Of a stretch of 35,499 bases of DNA, positions 7,856-14,816 are shown piece by piece; position 1 is the stretch's first letter; each line of letters starts with the position of its first letter. Below the pieces are notes generated by a model. The model was not told the DNA's origin, searched no databases, and saw nothing but the letters and a program-made list of their open reading frames with translations. The translations under genes and the position numbers were made by a program. This DNA comes from an uncultured Acidobacteriota bacterium (lineage in GTDB: Bacteria > Acidobacteriota > Terriglobia > Bryobacterales > Bryobacteraceae), in assembly GCA_902825945.1 (NCBI GenBank), contig CADECY010000099.1, forward strand, positions 1-35,499, written 5' to 3'.

Positions 7856-8506
7856 ATGAAGAAAACGCTCCTTGCAACCTCGATCATGGCCCTTTTCTCT
7901 TCCTCCTCTTCTCTCCGCGCGACCGAAATCGTCCACACGGGCTTGGACGGGAATCGCTCCCAGTCGATCGAGATCAAGGCCGACGGCAACACCCGGAATG
8001 TCGGCGCCGGTGTTGGAATCCTGCTGGTGGATGGGATCACCTACATCGACGTCTTGTGCGTGAACCTGTTCCAGGGCATCACGCTCAATATCGACTACGC
8101 CGCGCAGTCGATCGCGGCCAGTGTCTACGACAGTGACGGCCCCGCCGCTGGATACCTTGCACAGACGTACCTCCCTTCGGTATCGACCAAGATCGCCGGA
8201 GCAGCATTGCAACTGGCCGTTTGGGACCTGATTCACGACGGCGGCGACGGATTCTCGGCAGGCCGCGTCCAGAGCACCGTGAACACGAACTCGAGCGTGC
8301 TGACGCAGGCGAATAGCTTCCGTCAGGAAGCGCTCGGCAAGGCGGCCGCGGCGAGTGTGTTCACCGCTGCTCCCGGCGCAAGGGCCTTCCAACAGCAGAT
8401 CTACCTCGCGGGCAACCCGGGGCAGGTTCCGGAGCCGGCCACGTTCGCGCTGCTCGGTATCGGACTGGTGGGTGCGGCTCTGATCCGGCGCCGTCAGGCC
8501 AAGTGA
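7856..8506 (+). CDS. PEP-CTERM protein with possible thioester domain
   Basis: The 216-residue protein has a signal peptide (MKKTLLATSIMALFSSSSS) and a classic PEP-CTERM tail: VPEPATFALLGIGLV, more hydrophobic residues, then RRRQAK. This tail directs exosortase sorting, which ends in cleavage and surface display or release. The middle contains ITYIDVLCVNLF (61-72) and AALQLAVWDLIHDGGDG (116-132). These match the two halves of the thioester domains found in surface adhesins, in which a Cys and a Gln (here Cys68 and Gln119) form an internal thioester able to bond covalently to a target. The assignment is from pattern memory. No exosortase gene is visible in the window. The ribosome binding site is weak. 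A longer open frame upstream overlaps the cytochrome gene and is rejected. Confidence 0.75.
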   Translation: MKKTLLATSIMALFSSSSSLRATEIVHTGLDGNRSQSIEIKADGNTRNVGAGVGILLVDGITYIDVLCVNLFQGITLNIDYAAQSIAASVYDSDGPAAGYLAQTYLPSVSTKIAGAALQLAVWDLIHDGGDGFSAGRVQSTVNTNSSVLTQANSFRQEALGKAAAASVFTAAPGARAFQQQIYLAGNPGQVPEPATFALLGIGLVGAALIRRRQAK

Positions 8507-8569
8507 ACGGCGAGCCGAACTGAAACAGGTCCCGGTGGCCAAGTTCGCCGGATCGCCTCAGGCCAAGTG
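8494..8569. repeat. 12-base direct repeat at the ends of two convergent genes
   Basis: TCAGGCCAAGTG occurs at 8494-8505 and again at 8558-8569. The first copy encodes the last residues of the PEP-CTERM protein, and the second holds the stop and last codons of the minus-strand hydrolase. It may be a small duplication or chance. The 51 bases between the genes contain no strong terminator. Confidence 0.4.
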
Positions 8570-9487
8570 GACTTCCTGGCCGATGTCGCGGACCAGAACC
8601 CTGTCCTCGGCACGGCCAGCCGCGCTGAGAAATCGCTCGATCGGCTCCTGAACCGGCTCGCGCCCCAGCATGAAGGTCTTGTGGTGAACGGGCACGATCG
8701 ACTCGACTCCGGCCTCATTCACCATTTTCATTGCCTGTTCCGGATTGCAGTGCGCACGGATCCACGGATTATAGGCGCCGATCGGCATGATCCCCAAATC
8801 GATCGGGCGTGAACTCCTCACGGTCCGGAACGTGCCGGTCATCGCGGTGTCACCGCCGAACAACACGCGGCGCTTGCCGGATTCGATCACGTAGCCGTTG
8901 TAGCCCCGATAGGTATCCGAGCGGATGCGCGCTCCCCAGTGGTTCACCTGGAACGCCTGGACGCGGAGCGGGCCCGCCTGGATCGATTGGCCCCATCGGA
9001 GTTCATCCACCCGCGCATAGCGATCGGTGCGGAGCAGGTCTGAGGTCGCGTGCGCGGTGATGACACGCGTGCCTTCGCTTTCCAGGCGCCGCAAGGACGG
9101 CAGATCGAAGTGATCCATGTGCGCGTGCGAGAGCAGCACGAGGTCGATCTTCGGGAGCCGTTCGGGCGGGATGGCCGGATCGACCAGCCGCTTGATCCCG
9201 AGAGTCGCAATGTAGAGGTCGATACCCGCGCGGCGGCTGAACACCGGATCGGTGATCAGCGTGGTGCCGTCGATCTTGACGAGCACGGTGCTGTGTCCGA
9301 GCCACGCCGCGTGGATCCCGGTGTCGGGCCATCGTCGCGGATCCGGCATCGTCGCCGGCTTGTTCACCTCGCGTGTGATGTCGTTGGCCAAGTGGCGCCA
9401 AAAACTCGATGGTGCCTGCCGGTAGACCGCGAACGCGAGCCCCCCGGTGGCTGCGGCGGCGAACCCGAATATCTTCCTCCTCTTCAT
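8558..9487 (-). CDS. Metallo-beta-lactamase-fold hydrolase with N-terminal anchor
   Basis: The 309-residue protein carries the zinc-binding motif SHAHMDH (His121, His123, Asp125, His126), with His183 (VNHWGAR), Asp213 (GGDTA) and the late PVHH (His268-His269) completing the usual dinuclear site. The overall pattern, including AWLGHSTVLV and FGGDT, fits the NAPE-PLD/UlaG-like branch, whose members hydrolyse phosphodiesters or lactones; the substrate here is unknown. An N-terminal MKRRKIFGFAAAATGGLAFAVYR should act as a signal anchor, placing the domain in the periplasm. I chose ATG at 9487, which is preceded by GAGGAGG. An in-frame GTG at 9508 is the alternative and lies only four bases after the oxidoreductase stop, so the two genes form an operon in either case. 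Confidence 0.82.
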   Translation of the reverse strand: MKRRKIFGFAAAATGGLAFAVYRQAPSSFWRHLANDITREVNKPATMPDPRRWPDTGIHAAWLGHSTVLVKIDGTTLITDPVFSRRAGIDLYIATLGIKRLVDPAIPPERLPKIDLVLLSHAHMDHFDLPSLRRLESEGTRVITAHATSDLLRTDRYARVDELRWGQSIQAGPLRVQAFQVNHWGARIRSDTYRGYNGYVIESGKRRVLFGGDTAMTGTFRTVRSSRPIDLGIMPIGAYNPWIRAHCNPEQAMKMVNEAGVESIVPVHHKTFMLGREPVQEPIERFLSAAGRAEDRVLVRDIGQEVHLA

Positions 9488-9512
9488 TGCCTCCTCTTCA
9501 TCTGCCACCTCG

Positions 9513-10175
9513 TCATTGCCAGCCGAAACGCTCTTCCCGCCACGGATCTCCGTTCATATGATAGCCGTTCCGTTCCCAAAATCCGGCTTCGTCAGTCGAC
9601 AGGAACTCCAGACCGCCTAGCCACTTCGCGCTCTTCCACGCGTAGAGCCGGGGCACAATCAGCCGCGCGGGACCGCCATGTTCGATCGACAGATCGTCTC
9701 CATCGTGGGTGATCGCGACGAGCGCGTCCTCGGCCATGAACTCGTCGAGCGGCATGTTGGTCGTCCAGCCGTAGTCGAAACCGTGTGCGAGCACGAACTT
9801 CGCCTCGGCCTTCAGGCCTCCGCACAATTCGACGATCTTGCGGGTAGAGACGCCCTCCCAGATGTTTCCCAGACGCGACCAGCGGGTCACGCAATGAAAA
9901 TCGGCAAAAACCTTGGTTTTCTCCAGCGCCGTGAAGCCGGCCCAGTTCCACTTGGCGGGCTGATTCACCAGCCCCCAAACCTTCAGTTCCCATTTGTCGA
10001 GCGTGATTCGAGGGGCACCGGAGGCGTCGAGGATCGGCCACTTCTTCGTGCGGGATTGCCCCGGAGGGACACGATTAGCCCTGCGCGTATCCGGGCTGAC
10101 TATGACATCCGTAGGCAGACTATCGGGCGTGGGGGCCGCATCCCCTTGTGCCTTGTCGTTGTCCATTCCAAACAT
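9513..10175 (-). CDS. Sulfite oxidase-like molybdopterin oxidoreductase (MsrP/YedY fold)
   Basis: The 220-residue protein matches the oxidoreductase molybdopterin-binding domain. ADFHCVTRWS contains Cys95, the expected molybdenum ligand, and GGPARLIVPRLYAWKSAKWL (168-187) is the conserved cofactor-binding segment; GLVNQPAKW precedes them. Relatives reduce oxidised methionine (MsrP) or oxidise sulfite. The protein is much shorter than eukaryotic sulfite oxidase, lacking haem and dimerisation domains. It shows no signal peptide or twin-arginine motif, unlike MsrP, so a cytoplasmic location is likely unless the start is wrong. An upstream GAGGG lies 12 bases before ATG 10175; ATG at 10166 is an alternative. 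It is the first gene of a pair with the anchored metallo-beta-lactamase-fold hydrolase. Confidence 0.85.
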   Translation of the reverse strand: MFGMDNDKAQGDAAPTPDSLPTDVIVSPDTRRANRVPPGQSRTKKWPILDASGAPRITLDKWELKVWGLVNQPAKWNWAGFTALEKTKVFADFHCVTRWSRLGNIWEGVSTRKIVELCGGLKAEAKFVLAHGFDYGWTTNMPLDEFMAEDALVAITHDGDDLSIEHGGPARLIVPRLYAWKSAKWLGGLEFLSTDEAGFWERNGYHMNGDPWREERFGWQ

Positions 10176-10279
10176 GTAGACGTGATCCCTCTGACCGAAG
10201 TTCTATTCCAATTATTTTAGCGGGCCTAGTGAGACGTTCGCGCCGCGAATCCTACTTATTCTTTGCAGGAGCTTTTCCC

Positions 10280-10735
10280 GTGCGAACACTCCATACATTC
10301 CTTTTCACTTTTCTTTCGCTCTCCCTTCTAGTCGAAGGGGAAACCATCGGCAAGGCGGAATACGCAGGCGGCACAGTCGAGAACTTCCGGCCCGGTATCG
10401 ACGGCGATCTCCACACCGGCACACCGGCCCTTATCTTTCAGACGCGCCAGGGGCGCCTCGAGATTCCATACGATCGGGTAAACCTGCTGGAATACGGCCA
10501 GAACGCGAGCCGGAGGGTGGTGCTGGCCGTCGTGGTGTCGCCGATGTTCCTGTTGACGAAGTCGCGGCGGCACTTTGTCACGGTTGGCTATCGGGACGAG
10601 GACGGCCAGCAGCAGGCGCTGGTCCTGCGGGTCGAGAAAGGCCGCGTACGCGCCATGCTCGCCAGCTTGGAAGCCCGGACAGGCCTCCGTGTGACCTATC
10701 AGGACGACGAGGCGCGAAAGGCGGGCAAGGGATGA
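10280..10735 (+). CDS. Small exported protein of unknown function
   Basis: I chose GTG at 10280 because GCAGGAG lies eight bases upstream and a signal peptide then begins at once (MRTLHTFLFTFLSLSLLVEG). A longer open frame from 10148 overlaps the divergent oxidoreductase gene and has no initiation signal. The 151-residue product has a predicted beta-rich N-terminal half (LIFQTRQGRLEIPYDRVNLL), a short hydrophobic stretch (VVLAVVVSPMFLL, about 75-87) and a C-terminal beta/alpha part (HFVTVGYRDEDGQ). The pattern of an early strand, an EYG motif and a late helix resembles uncharacterised acidobacterial proteins with a PH-like look, but I assign no function. Its stop overlaps the next ATG (ATGA at 10732-10735), so the two proteins are probably made together. 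Confidence 0.7.
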   Translation: MRTLHTFLFTFLSLSLLVEGETIGKAEYAGGTVENFRPGIDGDLHTGTPALIFQTRQGRLEIPYDRVNLLEYGQNASRRVVLAVVVSPMFLLTKSRRHFVTVGYRDEDGQQQALVLRVEKGRVRAMLASLEARTGLRVTYQDDEARKAGKG

Positions 10736-11310
10736 GACGGCGCGGATTCCTCGCCACGTTGCCGGCGTTCTGCGCGACGAACGGACCGGCGCAACCGGAT
10801 GCCCAACTCGCCGCGGTCCGGTGGATCTTCGTCGAGCGGCTGACCGGCGGCGAAACCGCGGCACATCTCCGCGACATGATCATCGCGGCGATTCAGCGCA
10901 GCGGACTCTTCTCGGTCACCGAAGACGAGACCAAGGCCGATGCGGTGATGAAAGGCTCGGCCGAGGATCTCGTCTTCACCGACAAGTTCTACTCACGCGA
11001 TAGTGTGAGCGCGCGGGTGAACCTGCCGGTGCGGACGGGGAACCGGTCGAGTTCTGCCGGCGCGACGGTGGGCCAGGCGGAAACGGTACGGCAGGACGAG
11101 CGCAAGCATGAAGCCGCGGCATCGGTCCGGCTGGTGACCCGGAACGGCGATGTGATCTGGTCGACCACGCAGGAGAGCCTCGGGGCGAAGTTTCGCGGAG
11201 CGAGCGCCGATGTCGCCGAAAAAGTCATGCGACAGTTGCGGGAGGACTTTCAACGTGCCCGGAGAAAGCCGCCGGTTGCCGCGTCTCGTGCGGACAAGCC
11301 GCCGCGCTGA
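10732..11310 (+). CDS. Exported CsgG/DUF4136-like small protein
   Basis: The 192-residue product starts with MRRRGFLATLPAFCA, a short signal with three arginines, and then an alpha/beta domain. A helix (AAHLRDMIIAAIQRSGLFSV, about 43-62) precedes ADAVMKGSAEDL, and after a variable insert come VRLVTRNGDVIWSTTQES and a final amphipathic helix (ADVAEKVMRQLREDF). This order of helix, strand, strand and helix is reminiscent of CsgG/LpoB-type periplasmic proteins, which handle outer-membrane secretion or act as lipoprotein cofactors. The similarity is structural in flavour only. It is translationally coupled to the preceding small exported protein and is followed after 38 bases by the convergent end of a receptor gene. 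Confidence 0.6.
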   Translation: MRRRGFLATLPAFCATNGPAQPDAQLAAVRWIFVERLTGGETAAHLRDMIIAAIQRSGLFSVTEDETKADAVMKGSAEDLVFTDKFYSRDSVSARVNLPVRTGNRSSSAGATVGQAETVRQDERKHEAAASVRLVTRNGDVIWSTTQESLGAKFRGASADVAEKVMRQLREDFQRARRKPPVAASRADKPPR

Positions 11311-11348
11311 TGCCGGGCGCCGTCCCTCTTTATGGCGGAAAGTAGCGA

Positions 11349-14300
11349 TTAGAAGAACACTCGGACACCCAACTGAATCATCCGAGGGAAGTTCCGCTGT
11401 GTGGTGACGCGCCCGAAGTTCGGCGTGTTGAAATTGGTGTCGGGCCGGCCGAACATCGGAGTGTTCAGGGCATTCAGCGCCTCGGCCCGGAACTGCGCCT
11501 TCAGCCGCTCGTGGATCGTGAAGGTCTTGAAGAGGGACAAATCGACGTTGTCCTGGCCGGGCATCCGATAGCCGATCGTGCGCGGCGCGTTGCCGAACGA
11601 GTAGGAGGGCACGGCGGCGAAGGCGGCGGGATTGATCCACTGATTCAGCTTGTCGGCTTGCACGGATTGAAACGGCTGCCCCGTCAGGTTCGGACGCTGC
11701 ACGCCGGCGCCGAGAATCCCGTTCTGGTTCGGCTGCAGGATTCCGAGCGGGAATCCGGTCTGGAGATAGGTGACCATGTTGATCTCCCAGCCGCCTACCG
11801 CCAGATCGGCGGCGCGGTTGGAGGAGAGCCACCGTTGGCCCTTGCCGAATGGAAGGGTCCAGTTGAGCGCGCCCGTGATGCGGTGCTGGATGTCGAGCAG
11901 CGACAGGCTGTACTCGGACGCGAGGTCGTGGATGTTCTGCGGTTGTCCGGCGCCGCCGTTCTGGTTGTTCGGCGGGCCGATGGCGATGTCGCGGTTGCGG
12001 GCCCACGTCCAGGAGGAGATGAACGACAAGCCCGACGAGAGCCGCTTCTCGGCCTTGATCACGAACGAATCATAGCGGGCGTGGTTGAAGTCGCCGAACG
12101 TCAGGCCCACGGTTCCGAACTGCGGATGCGGCCGCAACAACTGAGCGCGCTGTAGCTGCGCCGCGGCCACGACGCCCGTTCCACCATTGTTGAAGAACGG
12201 ATTCGGCACCAGGTCGAACAACGTTTGTCCCAGTCGCGCCTGATCGGCCGTCAACTGATTGATGTTGAGCGTTCCGGTGCCGAGCAGGAACTTACGGGAT
12301 CGCGATCCGACGTAGCCGGCCGTGAGCACGATTTGTTTCGGCAGGATGCGCTGCACGTCGAAAGAGAACTGATGCATGCGCGGGGACTGTGCGAACTGAT
12401 CCGGGAAGCTGATCGATTGTCCCACCCCCACCGACTTACCAGCCGAGTTCCCGGATGGCTTTAACAGTCCTGAGGGAAACGGATTCGCAAGATCTCCGTT
12501 CGGCGTGCGCCCACCGTCGATCGTGCCGAGGAACTGTGAGATCTGCGTGTAGCCGATCGTGTTGAAGCCCGCGTAGGACGGCGGCGCCCAGAAGAGTCCG
12601 TAGCCGCCGCGGAATGTCATCTTTTCGTTGAATGCCCAAGCGGCGCCGAAGCGCGGCGCGAACTTGGCGCGGCTTGGATCGAGAACAGCGGTCTTGTTGC
12701 CGTCAATGCCCGCGTAGAGCAGCGTGCCCTTGGCTCCCTGGCCGATGGGATGCGCGGCGTTGCGGTCGAAGCCCACGATCAGGGCGTTATTGCGGTCCGC
12801 CATGCCGGGCTCCCACTCGTAGCGAAGCCCGAGGTTGAGGGTGAGCTTCGGTGTCACGCGATAGTTATCCTGCAGGAAGCCCGCGTAGTAGCGCACGTAT
12901 TGGAAAAATTTCTGGGACGTTTGCGCGGTTCCTCCCGTTGGATAGCCGAGCAGAAGGTCGGCGGCGCTGCTGCCCGTGCGGCCATCGAACGCGCGGAAGT
13001 CGGCACGGGTGAACGTGTCGGAGAAGCTGAACTGTCCAGCCGAAAATCCGAACGGCTGGTTCACGATCTCGATCTGGCGATAGGCGAAACCGGATTTCAG
13101 GTTATGCTTGCCAGCAAGCTTGGAGACGTTCGCCAGGAAATTGCGGGAATGGTACACGGCCCACTGCGCGTCATTCTCGGCGCCGAGCGATTGGAACTGG
13201 GTCATGTCGAAGCGTGGGAACTTCTTGTACTGGATGTCGTTCAGCCAGTTGCCGGTGAAGCCGAGTTCGGCGGGGTTGAAACCCGCGCTGACGGTGCGAT
13301 AGAGATTCGGGAAGCGGTTGAAGCCATAGCGCACGTCGATCACGGTGGAGGGGTTGGCGATGAAGGTCGAATTCGCCTGCGTGGCATCGGCCTTGCGGTT
13401 CAGGCGCGTGCCCACGGGAGTGGCGATCGTCGGGAACCAGGTATTGCCGGGTTCTTCGCTCTTGTAGTGGATGTAGCTGACATTGGCCCGCCACCACCGC
13501 GTGACCTCGTGGTCGGCCTTCATCGTGTACTGGTCGCCCCGATTATCGACGAGTGGCGACGCGGTGTAGTTCGGCTGCGAGTAGAACGCGGCCTGTCGCG
13601 CGGGCGCCGGGTAGTAGTTCGCGACGGCGGAACCGATGCGGCTGATCCGGTTGGAGGGCAGAGTGTTACCGCCGAACGGGGTTCGTACCACGGCGGTCCC
13701 CTCGGTACGCGAAGTCAGAGGGTCATAGATCGTTTGCAGCGCACCATCGCGGGTGCGGGACTGCGAGAAGTCGCCGCGGCGCTCGAGGAGCGTGGGCAAG
13801 GCGAAGTCGCCTGCGAAGGCCTCCTTTTGACGGTAGGCCTCCTGCGTGATCCAGAAAAACGTGCGATTGCGGCCGTCGTAGAGCTTGGGCAGGTAGATAG
13901 GACCACCGAATGCCGCGCCGAAATTCTTCCAGCTCTGATTCGGCCGGGCGATGCCTGCGCGGTTGCGGAAGAAATCGTTGCCCGCCCACTCCGGGTCGCG
14001 ATGATAGCCGAATATCGCTCCGTGGATCTGGTTCGAGCCGGACTTCAAATACGTGTTGAACACGCCTCCGCCCGTGCGTCCCATCTCGGCATCGTAGGTG
14101 TTGGCTTGGAGCTTCACTTCCTGCACGGCTTCGATCGAGGGAATGATCGAGGTGCGGTTGTTCGTCTCGGTGACCGGCACGCCGTCGAGCAGGAAGTTGT
14201 TGCTGTAGCTGGCTCCGCCCGCGATGGTGATCTGCGAAGTGCCGCTCTGATCCTGGAACCGCTGATAGCGTGAGTCGCCCACGGGAACGATGTTCGGCGC

Positions 14301-14768
14301 GATCCGGGCAAGGACCATGAATGGATTACGGCCCACGTTGGGCAGCGACTCGAGCTGGCTGGCGACAAGTCCTCCGCCGGCCGATGGAATCACGGTTTCC
14401 ATCAACGGCGCGTCACTGGTGACCTGCACACTCTGCGACAGGTCTCCTACTTCGAGCACGACGTCGATCGTGTAGAAACCCTGCGTCGCGACGGCGATTC
14501 CGGCGCGTTCGTACTTCTTGAAACCCGAGCGCTCGACCGTGAGGCGGTACTGAGCAGGATTGATCGATGGGAAGGCGTATTCGCCCTGCTCGTTGGTTGC
14601 CGTCTCGATGGTCGCGTTCGAGGCGGTGTTGATCAGGCGAACGCCGGCGTTTGCGACCGCGCCGCCCGCTGAATCGGTTGCCCGTCCACGAATGCCGCCC
14701 GTAAAGGTCTGCGCGGAGAGGATCGCCGCGATTGAGGCTAGGATCAAAGAACGTTGGAGGAAGGCCAT
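11349..14768 (-). CDS. TonB-dependent receptor with carboxypeptidase-regulatory-like domain (receptor 1)
   Basis: The 1139-residue product starts MAFLQRSLILASIAAILSAQ, a signal peptide. Residues about 22-105 form a carboxypeptidase-regulatory-like (Ig-type) domain with GGIRGRATDSAGGAVANA and TNEQGEYAFPSI. A plug domain follows (GGLVASQLESLPNVGRNPFM, then TAGGG-type motif TGGGVFNTYLKSGSNQIHG), and the rest is a large beta-barrel ending in GVRVFF, whose last Phe is the usual outer-membrane insertion signal. Such Oar-like receptors import large or scarce nutrients in Acidobacteria; the ligand is unknown. I prefer ATG 14768 over an upstream TTG at 14804, because the TTG lies inside a TTGACA promoter element. 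A -10-like AAGAAT seven bases before ATG suggests a leaderless transcript. It follows the protease gene in the same direction. Confidence 0.88.
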   Translation of the reverse strand: MAFLQRSLILASIAAILSAQTFTGGIRGRATDSAGGAVANAGVRLINTASNATIETATNEQGEYAFPSINPAQYRLTVERSGFKKYERAGIAVATQGFYTIDVVLEVGDLSQSVQVTSDAPLMETVIPSAGGGLVASQLESLPNVGRNPFMVLARIAPNIVPVGDSRYQRFQDQSGTSQITIAGGASYSNNFLLDGVPVTETNNRTSIIPSIEAVQEVKLQANTYDAEMGRTGGGVFNTYLKSGSNQIHGAIFGYHRDPEWAGNDFFRNRAGIARPNQSWKNFGAAFGGPIYLPKLYDGRNRTFFWITQEAYRQKEAFAGDFALPTLLERRGDFSQSRTRDGALQTIYDPLTSRTEGTAVVRTPFGGNTLPSNRISRIGSAVANYYPAPARQAAFYSQPNYTASPLVDNRGDQYTMKADHEVTRWWRANVSYIHYKSEEPGNTWFPTIATPVGTRLNRKADATQANSTFIANPSTVIDVRYGFNRFPNLYRTVSAGFNPAELGFTGNWLNDIQYKKFPRFDMTQFQSLGAENDAQWAVYHSRNFLANVSKLAGKHNLKSGFAYRQIEIVNQPFGFSAGQFSFSDTFTRADFRAFDGRTGSSAADLLLGYPTGGTAQTSQKFFQYVRYYAGFLQDNYRVTPKLTLNLGLRYEWEPGMADRNNALIVGFDRNAAHPIGQGAKGTLLYAGIDGNKTAVLDPSRAKFAPRFGAAWAFNEKMTFRGGYGLFWAPPSYAGFNTIGYTQISQFLGTIDGGRTPNGDLANPFPSGLLKPSGNSAGKSVGVGQSISFPDQFAQSPRMHQFSFDVQRILPKQIVLTAGYVGSRSRKFLLGTGTLNINQLTADQARLGQTLFDLVPNPFFNNGGTGVVAAAQLQRAQLLRPHPQFGTVGLTFGDFNHARYDSFVIKAEKRLSSGLSFISSWTWARNRDIAIGPPNNQNGGAGQPQNIHDLASEYSLSLLDIQHRITGALNWTLPFGKGQRWLSSNRAADLAVGGWEINMVTYLQTGFPLGILQPNQNGILGAGVQRPNLTGQPFQSVQADKLNQWINPAAFAAVPSYSFGNAPRTIGYRMPGQDNVDLSLFKTFTIHERLKAQFRAEALNALNTPMFGRPDTNFNTPNFGRVTTQRNFPRMIQLGVRVFF

Positions 14769-14775
14769 CGCGCAT

Positions 14776-14804
14776 ATTCTTTCGCCGCGAACGGGTATTG
14801 TCAA
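14776..14804 (-). promoter_or_regulatory. Promoter of receptor 1, probably leaderless
   Basis: Read on the minus strand, TTGACA (14799-14804) is followed after 17 bases by AAGAAT (14776-14781), and the ATG of receptor 1 begins seven bases later at 14768. This spacing would place the transcription start at or next to the start codon. The -35 is perfect; the -10 matches four of six consensus bases. Confidence 0.55.
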
Positions 14805-14816
14805 GGGCCAGCCGGA

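Noticed and set aside
8506..8558. Bidirectional terminator between convergent genes
   Set aside because: Only a six-base CGGCGA/TCGCCG stem with a long loop is available and there are no T-runs.
12750..14273. 507-residue plus-strand open frame
   Set aside because: It lies antisense to the plug and barrel of receptor 1; the composition matches the shadow of a GC-rich coding strand and it has no ribosome binding site or domain.
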